In this document: positions 1 through 8,800 of the stretch, piece after piece
Numbering within the stretch: position 1 is the first letter of the stretch
Layout: the number at the start of each line of letters is the position of its first letter
Source: Roseovarius sp.
GTDB taxonomy: Bacteria; Pseudomonadota; Alphaproteobacteria; Rhodobacterales; Rhodobacteraceae
NCBI GenBank assembly: GCA_021775255.1
Contig: JAJFIA010000001.1
Coordinates: 496,001-560,000, forward strand
Reading direction: 5' to 3'
DNA: 64,000 nt
Position numbers and translations under genes: made by a program
The notes under the pieces: generated by a model
Databases searched by the model: none
What the model was told of the DNA's origin: nothing
The model's input: only the letters and a program-made list of their open reading frames with translations

Positions 1-1
1 C

Positions 2-1867
2 GATGCCGCCCTTGATATGCTGCTCAGCTTTGCCACCGCCAAATCCGATCCCCTGTCGGGCGGGCGTCACAAGGTGCTTGGCTCCAAATCGCTGAACATC
101 CCGCCACAAACCTCGACCATCGCCAGCCACCTGCCCAAGGCGGTTGGTGCTGCCTATTCCATCGGCCTTGCCAAACGCTGCATGCCCGAGCATCAATGCC
201 TGGCCGATGATGGCCTTGTGATGTGCTCGTTCGGGGATGCCTCGGCCAATCATTCCACCGCTCAGGGGGCGATCAATGCCGCCGCATGGGCGGCGTTCCA
301 AAACTCCCCCCTGCCGCTTTTATTTATCTGCGAGGATAACGGCATCGGCATTTCCACCCGCACGCCGTCGGGTTGGATCGCCGCCAGTTACCAAAACCGC
401 CCGGGTTTGAGATATTTCCACGCCAATGGCCTTGATATCTACGATGTGTTCGCCACCGCCACCAAGGCCGCCGCTTACGCCCGCCGCCATAAAAAACCGG
501 TATTCCTGCACCTGACACTGGTGCGCCTTTACGGGCACGCCGGATCAGATATGCAGGCAAGCTATCTTGCCAAAGACATCTTTGAAGCCTGGGAGGCCAA
601 TGACCCCCTGCTGCATTCCGCGCGGGCCTTGGCGGATGCGGGTGTGCTCACCCCGGATCAATCGCTCGACATTTATGACCGCGCCGGGATCCGCTGCACC
701 CGCATTGCCGAGGAAATCGCCAGCCAGCCGCGCCTTGCCACAGCACCCGAGGTCATGGCCAGCATCATCCCCCCTGCCCGGCCCTGCAAAATCAGCAACG
801 GCCCCAGCGCCAAATCCCGCAGTGCCGCCTTTGGCGCAGACCTCAAACAGATGGATCAGCCGCAACCGATGTCGCGCCTGCTTAACTGGGCGCTCACCGA
901 TCTGATGCTCAAACATCCTGAGATCATCATGATGGGCGAAGATATTGGCCGCAAAGGCGGGGTTTACGGCGTTACCCAAAAGCTGCAACAGCGCTTTGGC
1001 GCGCCGCGGGTGATCGACACCCTTCTGGATGAGCAATCCATCCTCGGGCTGGCCCTTGGCATGGCCCATAACGGCCTGATCCCGATCCCCGAGATTCAGT
1101 TCCTCGCCTATCTGCACAACGCCGAGGACCAACTGCGCGGCGAGGCAGCCACCCTGCCGTTCTTCTCCAACGGTCAGTTCACCAACCCGATGGTTCTGCG
1201 CATCGCCGGGCTTGGCTATCAAAAGGGCTTTGGCGGGCATTTCCATAACGACAATTCCCTGGCGGTTTTGCGCGATATCCCCGGCCTGATCATCGCCTGC
1301 CCCGCAAACGGCGCCGATGCCGCGATGATGCTGCGCGAATGCGTGCGACTGGCACGGGTTGAACAGCGCGTTGTGGTCTTTATCGAGCCCATCGCCCTTT
1401 ACCCCATGCGCGATCTTTTCAACCAAGATGATGGCCAGTGGATGCAGGCCTACCCCGCCCCCGATAGAAGTATTCCACTGGGCGAAGTGGGTATCTCCGG
1501 CACCGGCACCTTGGCAATCGTGACCTATGGCAACGGCACGTATCTCAGCCAACAGGCCGCCAATACGCTCAGGTTGCTTGGTATTGAAAGCCGGGTGATT
1601 GACATCCGCTGGCTGGCCCCCCTGCCGGTTCAGGGCATACTCAATGCGCTTGTGGGGGCTGAAAAAGTGCTGGTGGTGGATGAATGCCGCCGCTCGGGCA
1701 ACCTCTCTGAGGGGTTGATGACCCTGCTGCAGGAACACAGCCCCCTGCCCGCCGCGCGGCTCGCCGCCGAGGACAGCTTCATCGCCACCGGCCCGGCCTA
1801 TGCCGCCACCATGCCTTCGCATGAAAGCATCGTCGCCGCTGCAAGGCAGTTTTGGGAAGGAACATGA
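2..1867 (+). CDS. 2-oxoacid dehydrogenase E1, fused alpha and beta subunits (5' truncated)
   Basis: Thiamine-diphosphate-dependent E1 of a pyruvate or branched-chain 2-oxoacid dehydrogenase type complex, which decarboxylates the oxoacid and acylates the lipoyl E2. The frame is open to the window edge, so the N-terminus is missing; 621 residues are visible. The first ~230 residues are E1-alpha, with a ThDP motif of the GDG...N kind (here GDAS, then EDNGIGIS) and the RLYGHAGSD segment. From about residue 285 (MSRLLNWAL) the sequence is E1-beta, with MMGEDIG and the C-terminal transketolase-like domain. E1 subunits are usually separate; fused forms are common in Rhodobacterales. Its TGA is immediately followed by the stop codon of the convergent regulator gene, with no spacer. 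The exact oxoacid substrate cannot be read from the sequence. Confidence 0.88.
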   Translation, partial: DAALDMLLSFATAKSDPLSGGRHKVLGSKSLNIPPQTSTIASHLPKAVGAAYSIGLAKRCMPEHQCLADDGLVMCSFGDASANHSTAQGAINAAAWAAFQNSPLPLLFICEDNGIGISTRTPSGWIAASYQNRPGLRYFHANGLDIYDVFATATKAAAYARRHKKPVFLHLTLVRLYGHAGSDMQASYLAKDIFEAWEANDPLLHSARALADAGVLTPDQSLDIYDRAGIRCTRIAEEIASQPRLATAPEVMASIIPPARPCKISNGPSAKSRSAAFGADLKQMDQPQPMSRLLNWALTDLMLKHPEIIMMGEDIGRKGGVYGVTQKLQQRFGAPRVIDTLLDEQSILGLALGMAHNGLIPIPEIQFLAYLHNAEDQLRGEAATLPFFSNGQFTNPMVLRIAGLGYQKGFGGHFHNDNSLAVLRDIPGLIIACPANGADAAMMLRECVRLARVEQRVVVFIEPIALYPMRDLFNQDDGQWMQAYPAPDRSIPLGEVGISGTGTLAIVTYGNGTYLSQQAANTLRLLGIESRVIDIRWLAPLPVQGILNALVGAEKVLVVDECRRSGNLSEGLMTLLQEHSPLPAARLAAEDSFIATGPAYAATMPSHESIVAAARQFWEGT

Positions 1868-2566
1868 TTAAAGCGATTTATCGTCAATCAACGGCGTCGG
1901 CTTGGCCAGCTTCTCAAGGTCGCTCAAATTGGTGATCCGAACGGCAGTAGCCTCAACCTCAACCCCGTAAGGCCTCAGCGCCTTGATCGCCCGTGACAGA
2001 TTTTCCGGCGTCATCCCCAGATAAGACGCCAGCCTGCGCTTTTCCATATTCAGCTCAAATTCATCGGCATCTTCATTCTTCGCCCGGCAGCGCAGCAGAT
2101 AATTGGCCAGCCGCTCCAGCGATGTCCGCAACTTCATATCCTTGGTGTTCTTCACCACCGCGCGATAGCATTGCGCCAGTTCCGCCACCACCGCGCGGGC
2201 AAAATCATTGTCATTGTCAAACACCTCGCGCACATCATACGAGGGCAACAGGATCACCCGCGATTTCTCAATCGTGCGCGCCGACATAAGGTAGGGTGCA
2301 TCGCGGATGGTTGCCGCCAATATAAAGGTTGATATTGGCCTCAGCGTCGCCATTGATGTCTCGCGCCCGTTCCACCCGGCAAAAAGCTCAACCCCGCCCG
2401 CCACCACGATATGCAGAAAATCCGCCGCATCGCCCTCCGAGATCAGCTCCACCTGCGGCGGAAATGTCTGCACATAGGCCCCGCGTGTCAGAATCAGGAA
2501 ATTTTCCTCCGACATGTCTCTGAACAGGTCCAGCTTGCGAATCTCGGATGTTTGGCTTGGGCGCAT
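1868..2566 (-). CDS. narR: NarR-like Crp/Fnr family transcriptional regulator
   Basis: A 232-aa Crp/Fnr regulator: cyclic-nucleotide-binding-like sensor domain (about residues 14-125), dimer helix, then a helix-turn-helix at about 177-197. The recognition helix carries E188, S191 and R192, the ExxSR pattern that reads TTGAT half-sites in FNR. It has only two cysteines (133 and 160) and no N-terminal cysteine cluster, so it should not carry the oxygen-sensing [4Fe-4S] cluster of FNR. In Paracoccus a cluster-less FNR relative, NarR, is encoded divergently from narK-narGHJI and activates it in response to nitrate or nitrite; position and features match. The start is the ATG preceded by GGGGAT six bases upstream. 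A NO-sensing Nnr/Dnr type is the main alternative. Confidence 0.82.
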   Translation of the reverse strand: MRPSQTSEIRKLDLFRDMSEENFLILTRGAYVQTFPPQVELISEGDAADFLHIVVAGGVELFAGWNGRETSMATLRPISTFILAATIRDAPYLMSARTIEKSRVILLPSYDVREVFDNDNDFARAVVAELAQCYRAVVKNTKDMKLRTSLERLANYLLRCRAKNEDADEFELNMEKRRLASYLGMTPENLSRAIKALRPYGVEVEATAVRITNLSDLEKLAKPTPLIDDKSL

Positions 2567-2607
2567 GGGATCCCCGGATGTGTAATTGACTTTTATTAGT
2601 CTGGTGA

Positions 2608-2621
2608 TTGATGTTTATCAA
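2608..2621. promoter_or_regulatory. Perfect FNR-type box, narR-proximal
   Basis: TTGAT-GTTT-ATCAA matches the FNR consensus at 10 of 10 positions, and symmetry extends to GATTGATGTTTATCAATC (2606-2623). Its centre is 48 bases upstream of the narR start codon. The hexamer at class-II spacing towards narR (TTACAC, complement of 2580-2585) is poor, so autoregulation or repression of narR is as likely as activation. Confidence 0.8.
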
Positions 2622-2721
2622 TCTCACGTTTGATCTTCATTGCTTTCACCATAACAGCTTTGGCAGCCGCACCCAATAACTTTGGCTTATGTGCTTATTT
2701 CGCCCGCCAATTCCGGATTTA

Positions 2722-2735
2722 TTGATCTGTGTCAA
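2722..2735 (+). promoter_or_regulatory. FNR-type box, narK-proximal
   Basis: TTGAT-CTGT-GTCAA matches the FNR consensus at 9 of 10 positions, 60 bases upstream of the narK1 start. A TATACG hexamer (2752-2757) follows after 16 bases, shorter than the 22 expected for a class-II site, so the exact promoter is uncertain. It is the natural NarR or FNR activation site for the nar operon. Confidence 0.72.
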
Positions 2736-2795
2736 TCCGCAGGTGGCGGTTTATACGCTTTGTAGCGGCAATGCTTAAAAATGAGGGGCAAAAAC

Positions 2796-4121
2796 ATGCA
2801 TAATCTCGAAGGTGTAACCCGCAACGATCAATATCGCGCGCTGGGGCTTAGTACTTTGGCCTTTACTGTCTGCTTTGCGGTCTGGACAATCTTTTCCATC
2901 ATCGGTGTCAAAATCAAAGGCGAGCTGGGGCTTTCAGAAACCCAATTTGGCCTGCTGGTGGCCACCCCGGTTCTCACCGGCTCACTCAGCCGGATTTTCC
3001 TTGGTGTCTGGACCGATCAGTTTGGCGGCCGCATCATGCTGCCTTTGCAGATGCTGATCACGGCCGTATCCGTGTGGCTGCTGGCCTCGGTGCAAACCTA
3101 TGCCATCTTCCTGATGATCGCCCTTGGCCTTGGCCTTGCGGGCGGCTCTTTCATCATCGGTATTGCTTACGTCTCACGCTGGTTTGAAGCCGAGCGGCAG
3201 GGCACGGCTCTGGGCATTTTCGGGGCCGGTAACGTGGGCGCCGCGGTGACAAACTTTGCCGCGCCATTTCTGGTGGTTGCGATTGGCTGGGAAGATACCG
3301 CGCGGGTTTATGCGGTGGTGCTGGTGATCATGGCCGTGGCCTTTTACGTCTTCGCCAAAGAAGATCCGGTGCGCGCCGAACAGCGCAAAACCGGGGCCAA
3401 ACCGATGTCGGCTGCCAAGCAGCTTGAGCCATTGAAAGATATTCAGGTCTGGCGCTTTGCCACCTATTATTTCTTCGTGTTCGGCGCATTCGTGGCCTTC
3501 GCCTCGTTCCTGCCGCGCTATTATGTCGGCGCTTACGGCGTGGCGCTCACATCTGCGGGCGTGTTTGCGGGCATGTATTCCCTGCCCGGCTCGGTTTTTC
3601 GGGCGCTTGGCGGCTGGATGTCGGATGTCTGGGGGGCACGGTTTGTGATGTATGTTACATTCATCGTCTCGCTCATCGTGCTTTTCGTCATGAGCTACCC
3701 CCAAACCACCTATATCGTCGAAGGCATCCCTTTTGAAGACGGATCAAAACGCCTGATCGAATTCAGCTTTGGCATCCCGCTTTACATGTTTGTGTTCCTC
3801 ACCGTGATCCTGGGCTTTGTCATGAGCCTGGGCAAGGCGGCGGTTTACAAACACATCCCCGTCTATTTCCCCGATAATGTGGGGGCCGTGGGCGGGCTTG
3901 TTGGCATGATCGGCGGGCTTGGCGGGTTTGTTCTGCCCATTTCCTTCGGGATATTGCTGGATGTGTTCCATGTCTGGTCGGGGGTGTTCATGCTGATGTT
4001 CGTGATTGTCGCGATCAGCACCGTCTGGATGCACCTTGCCATCCGCAAGATGGACCGCGCACGCCATCCCGAACTGCGCGAGCAAACCCATCTTTCCGAT
4101 GTGCCTGAGTTAAAGGCCTGA
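2796..4121 (+). CDS. narK1: NarK1-type nitrate/nitrite MFS transporter
   Basis: A 441-aa major facilitator protein with about 12 membrane segments. The glycine-rich stretch in the middle of the N-terminal half (AGGSFIIGIAYVSRWF, then GIFGAGNVGAAVTN) is the nitrate/nitrite porter signature. NarK1-type members are thought to import nitrate with protons and start respiration before nitrite exchange takes over. The start at 2796 is preferred over the in-frame ATG at 2781 because GAGGGG (2783-2788) sits seven bases upstream. It is the first gene of the nar operon. In Paracoccus the NarK1 and NarK2 halves are one fused protein; here they are separate genes with a hairpin between them. Confidence 0.85.
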   Translation: MHNLEGVTRNDQYRALGLSTLAFTVCFAVWTIFSIIGVKIKGELGLSETQFGLLVATPVLTGSLSRIFLGVWTDQFGGRIMLPLQMLITAVSVWLLASVQTYAIFLMIALGLGLAGGSFIIGIAYVSRWFEAERQGTALGIFGAGNVGAAVTNFAAPFLVVAIGWEDTARVYAVVLVIMAVAFYVFAKEDPVRAEQRKTGAKPMSAAKQLEPLKDIQVWRFATYYFFVFGAFVAFASFLPRYYVGAYGVALTSAGVFAGMYSLPGSVFRALGGWMSDVWGARFVMYVTFIVSLIVLFVMSYPQTTYIVEGIPFEDGSKRLIEFSFGIPLYMFVFLTVILGFVMSLGKAAVYKHIPVYFPDNVGAVGGLVGMIGGLGGFVLPISFGILLDVFHVWSGVFMLMFVIVAISTVWMHLAIRKMDRARHPELREQTHLSDVPELKA

Positions 4122-4133
4122 CAGCAAATCAAA

Positions 4134-4155
4134 GGCGGGCCGCTTATGGCCCGCC
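4134..4155 (+). other. Intra-operon hairpin between narK1 and narK2
   Basis: Perfect 8-bp stem: GGCGGGCC, loop GCTTAT, GGCCCGCC. It is followed by GATAAAAAAT rather than a T tract, so it is not a canonical intrinsic terminator on either strand. It may act as an mRNA-stability or processing element that sets different levels of narK1 and the downstream genes. Confidence 0.6.
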
Positions 4156-4187
4156 GATAAAAAATACTCAAACCGGAGGATCCTGAC

Positions 4188-5795
4188 GTGGGACAAGATT
4201 TACGAGACTGGAACGTAGAAGACGAGGCCTTTTGGGCCTCAACCGGCAAATCCATCGCCACCCGAAACCTGTGGATTTCAATCCCCGCCCTGCTCTGCGG
4301 CTTTGCCGTCTGGCTTTACTGGGGCATCATCGCGGTGCAAATGATCAACCTCGGCTTTACCTTTGAAAAATCCGAATTGTTCACCCTCGCCGCCATTGCG
4401 GGCCTCACCGGGGCCACGCTTCGCATTCCTTCCACCTTCTTCATCCGCATCGCAGGCGGGCGCAACACCATCTTCTGGACCACCTCTTTGCTGATGATCC
4501 CGGCGGCGGGCACCGGCCTTGCGCTGCAAAATCCCGATACCCCGCTTTGGGTGTTTCAGGCGCTGGCGCTGTTATCGGGCATCGGTGGTGGCAACTTTGC
4601 CTCGTCCATGTCCAACATCTCGTTCTTCTTCCCCAAGAAAATGCAGGGCTATGCCCTTGGCATGAACGCGGGCCTGGGCAATTTCGGCGTTACCACCATG
4701 CAGGTGGTTATTCCGGCGGTGATGACCGTGGCAATGTTCGGCGGCGCGGGCCGCGCCCTGATCAACACCTCAGGCACATTGATCGGCAAGATACCCGCCG
4801 GCACCCTGACCTATATCCCCAATGCCGGCTTTGTCTGGCTGATCCCGCTGATTCCGCTGGCGTTCCTCACATGGTTCGGCATGAACAACATCCGTGATGA
4901 GCATGTCTCGCCGCGCATACCCAACCCGATCGGTGCCTTTGGCATCATGACCTTCATGCTTTTGATCGGTTTTGCCGTGGCCACCTTCGGCCTGTGGCTG
5001 ATGCTGCCTGCCAAAGTGGGCGGCTCGGGCTTCAATGTCGACAAGCTGATCGTGATCCCGCTGGTCATCGCCACAACCGTAGGCCTGCTTTATCTCATCC
5101 CCGGTGCCGTGGGAAACAACCTGTCGCGCCAATACAAGATATTCGAGAACAAGCACACCTGGGCCATGACCATCATCTACACCATGACCTTTGGCTCTTT
5201 CATCGGCTATTCGGCCGCCTTCGCGCTGGCAATCAAGGTTGTGTTCGGCTTCCAGCACCTGATGGTGGATGGGGTGATGACCCACAGCACGGCAAACGCG
5301 GCTGGCCCTTCGGCCCTGATGTATGCCTGGATGGGGCCTTTCATCGGCGCTCTGATCCGGCCCGTGGGCGGCATGATCGCCGACAAAATGGGCGGCGCGA
5401 AAGTGACGCATATCATTTCGTTCATCATGGTGTTCTCGGCTCTCGGCGTGGCCTGGATCCTGCAAAAAGCCTATGCCTCGGCCACACCGCAGGATTACTT
5501 CCTGCCGTTCATGGCACTGTTCCTGATCCTGTTCACCGCCACCGGCATCGGCAACGGCTCGACCTTCCGCACCATTGCCGTGGTGTTCGACAAGGAGCAA
5601 ACCGGGCCGGTGCTGGGCTGGACATCTGCGGTGGCCGCTTACGGTGCCTTCTTCATCCCCAAAGTGTTTGGCGAACAGATGAGCCTTGGCACTCCGCAAA
5701 ACGCCCTTTACGGTTTTGCCGTGTTCTATGCGGTCTGCATCGTCATCAACTGGTGGTTTTACCTGCGCCCCGGCGCTTATGTGAAAAACCCCTGA
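4188..5795 (+). CDS. narK2: NarK2-type nitrate/nitrite antiporter (MFS)
   Basis: A 535-aa MFS protein with the nitrate signature (GIGGGNFASSMSNISFFF, then GMNAGLGNFGVTTMQ). NarK2-type proteins are described as nitrate/nitrite exchangers, bringing nitrate to the cytoplasmic active site of NarG and exporting the toxic nitrite. It is longer than NarK1 because of an insertion in the first half and extra membrane segments. GTG start at 4188, supported by CGGAGGA seven bases upstream. It lies 66 bases after narK1 and 70 bases before narG, same strand. Confidence 0.87.
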   Translation: MGQDLRDWNVEDEAFWASTGKSIATRNLWISIPALLCGFAVWLYWGIIAVQMINLGFTFEKSELFTLAAIAGLTGATLRIPSTFFIRIAGGRNTIFWTTSLLMIPAAGTGLALQNPDTPLWVFQALALLSGIGGGNFASSMSNISFFFPKKMQGYALGMNAGLGNFGVTTMQVVIPAVMTVAMFGGAGRALINTSGTLIGKIPAGTLTYIPNAGFVWLIPLIPLAFLTWFGMNNIRDEHVSPRIPNPIGAFGIMTFMLLIGFAVATFGLWLMLPAKVGGSGFNVDKLIVIPLVIATTVGLLYLIPGAVGNNLSRQYKIFENKHTWAMTIIYTMTFGSFIGYSAAFALAIKVVFGFQHLMVDGVMTHSTANAAGPSALMYAWMGPFIGALIRPVGGMIADKMGGAKVTHIISFIMVFSALGVAWILQKAYASATPQDYFLPFMALFLILFTATGIGNGSTFRTIAVVFDKEQTGPVLGWTSAVAAYGAFFIPKVFGEQMSLGTPQNALYGFAVFYAVCIVINWWFYLRPGAYVKNP

Positions 5796-5865
5796 TCCTT
5801 TGAACACTCCCCTGCCCCGGCCATCCGCGCCGGGGCGGGCCACCCGCAAAACAGGAGACAAACCC

Positions 5866-8800
5866 ATGAGCCATCTGCTCGATAATCTGAACTTCTTCCA
5901 GTCCAAGGAACTTGGGCAATTCGCCAATGGCCATGGCCAGCTCACCCGCGAAAACCGCGACTGGGAAGACACCTATCGCAACCGCTGGCGGCATGACAAG
6001 ATCGTGCGCTCCACCCACGGCGTGAATTGCACCGGATCGTGTAGCTGGAAAATCTATGTGAAATCCGGGATCGTCACCTGGGAAACCCAGCAAACCGATT
6101 ATCCGCGCACCCGCGCAGGCCTGCCCAATCATGAGCCGCGCGGCTGTGCCCGGGGCGCCTCCTATAGCTGGTACTTGTATTCGGCCAACCGGGTGAAAAA
6201 CCCGCTGGTGAGAGGCCGCCTGATGAAGGTCTGGCGCAAGATGCGTCAAACCATGTCGCCCACCGACGCCTGGGCCAAACTGCAAGGTGATCCGATCCTG
6301 CGCGCGGAATACGTGAAAAAGCGCGGCAAAGGCGGGCTGGTGCGCGCCTCATGGGATGAAGCCACCGAAATTATCGCCGCCGCCAACGCCTATACCGCCA
6401 AAACCTATGGGCCTGACCGGGTTTTCGGCTTCTCGCCTATCCCGGCGATGTCGATGGTCAGCTACGCCGCCGGTTCGCGTTACCTCAGCCTTCTGGGCGG
6501 CACGGTGATGTCGTTTTATGACTGGTATTGCGATCTGCCCCCGGCCTCTCCGATGACTTGGGGCGAACAGACCGACGTGCCCGAATCCGCCGATTGGTAC
6601 AACGCGGGCTTCCTGCTGCTCTGGGGCTCGAACGTGCCGCAAACCCGCACGCCGGATGCGCATTTCTATACCGAGGCGCGCTATCGCGGCACCAAATCCG
6701 CCGTCATCTGCCCGGATTATTCCGAGGCCGCCAAATTCGGCGATGTCTGGCTGGCACCGCAGGCAGGCACCGATGCCGCCCTTTCAATGGCCATGGGCCA
6801 CGTCATCCTGCGCGAATTCCACCTGGATCGGCAGGCCGAATATTTTGAGGAATACTGCCGCAAATATTCCGATATGCCGATGCTGGTGAAGCTTGAGGAA
6901 AAAGACGGCAGGCTGATCCCCGGCCGCGTCCTGCGCGCCGATGATTTCAAGGGCCATCTGGGCACCAAGAACAACCCCGAATGGAAAACCGTCGCCTTTG
7001 ACGGCAAATCCGGCAAATATGTCATGCCCAATGGATCGGTTGGTTTCCGCTGGGGCGAAGACGGCGAATGGAACCTTGAAGAGCGCGCCGGCAAAGCCGA
7101 GACCGAGCTGAAACTGTCGCTGATCCTTGATGAGGATCACGACGATGTTGTCGGCGTCGATTTCCCCTATTTCGGCGGGGCCGCAACCGAGAATTTCGTG
7201 AAATGCGACCACCCCGAGGTGCTGACCCACAACATCCCGGTGAAAACCGTCAAACTCGCCGAGGGCGAGGCGCAGGTCGCCACCGTGTTTGATCTTTACT
7301 GCGCCAATTACGGCCTTGATCGTGGCCTTGGCGGTGAATACGTCACCAATGATTACGCCGCAGACATCCCCGGCACCCCCGCATGGGCCGCGAAAATCAC
7401 CGGCGTTCCGGCAGAGAAAATCATCACCGTGGCACGCGAATTTGCCCTCAATGCGGAAAAGACCAACGGCAAATCCATGGTCATCCTCGGCGCTGGTATC
7501 AATCACTGGTATCACATGGACATGAACTATCGCGGCATCATCAACATGCTGGTGATGTGCGGTTGTGTCGGCCAATCGGGGGGCGGCTGGAGCCACTATG
7601 TCGGCCAGGAAAAACTGCGCCCGCAAACCGGCTGGCAGCCGCTGGCCTTCGGCCTCGACTGGTCGCGCCCGCCGCGCCACATGAATTCCACCTCGGCCTG
7701 GTACGCCCACACCGATCAGTGGCGCTATGAGACGCTGAAATACGATGAGATTCTCTCGCCCACCGCCCCTGACGGCGATTGGGATGCGTCCTTGATTGAT
7801 TACAATATCCGCGCCGAGCGCATGGGCTGGCTGCCTTCCGCGCCGCAGCTTAAAACCAACCCGCTTGAGGTGGGCAAGGCGGCGAAAAAATCCAAAAAGG
7901 ATGTGGCGCAATATGTCGCCGATCAATTAAAATCCGGCAAGCTTGAGATGGCCTGCGAAGACCCGGACGCACCGGAAAACTGGCCGCGCAACCTGTTTGT
8001 CTGGCGCTCCAATCTGCTGGGCTCATCGGGTAAAGGCCATGAATATTTCCTCAAGCACCTTCTGGGCACCGATCACGGCGTCATGGGCCATGATCTGGGC
8101 GAGGAAGGCCACGCCAAGCCGGTCGAAGCCAAATGGCACGACGCCGCCCCCGAAGGCAAACTTGACCTGCTGGTGACGATTGATTTTCGCATGAGCACCA
8201 CGGCCGTCTACTCGGATATCGTGTTGCCCACGGCCAGTTGGTACGAGAAAAACGATCTCAACACCTCGGATATGCACCCGTTCATCCATCCGCTTCAGGC
8301 GGCTGTGGACCCGGCCTATGAAAGCAAATCCGACTGGGAGATTTTCAAATTCATTGCCAAGAAATTCTCCGAAGTGGCCCCTGAAATCCTCGGCGTTGAA
8401 TCCGATGTCGTTGCCCTGCCGATCCTGCACGACACCCCGGCCGAGATTGCCCAGGATCAGGTGCGTGACTGGAAGAAAAAGGAATGCGATCTGATCCCCG
8501 GCAAAACCGCGCCCAATTACATCGCGGTCGAGCGGGATTATCCCAATCTTTACAAGAAGTTCACCTCGATCGGGCCGCTTTTGGACAAGCTTGGCAATGG
8601 CGGCAAGGGCATCACCTGGAACACCGAGGTTGAGGTCCAGCATCTGCGCGACCTGAACGGCGTGGTGCTGGATGAGGGCATCTCAAAAGGCATGGCCAAG
8701 CTCGACACCGCCATCGACGCCTGCGAGATGATCCTGATGCTGGCGCCTGAAACCAATGGTGAGGTCGCCGTTAAGGCATGGGATCAGTTGGGCAAGGCCA

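Noticed and set aside
545..1822. Long open frame (about 425 codons) antisense to the E1 gene
   Set aside because: It mirrors a GC-rich coding gene with strong third-position bias; its product has no recognisable motif and the sense frame is a clear enzyme.
4770..5972. 400-codon open frame antisense to narK2 and the start of narG
   Set aside because: Spans two well-supported genes on the other strand, is histidine- and glycine-rich as GC-rich shadows are, and has no ribosome site.
6784..7926. 380-codon open frame antisense to narG
   Set aside because: Entirely inside narG; composition is typical of a shadow frame.
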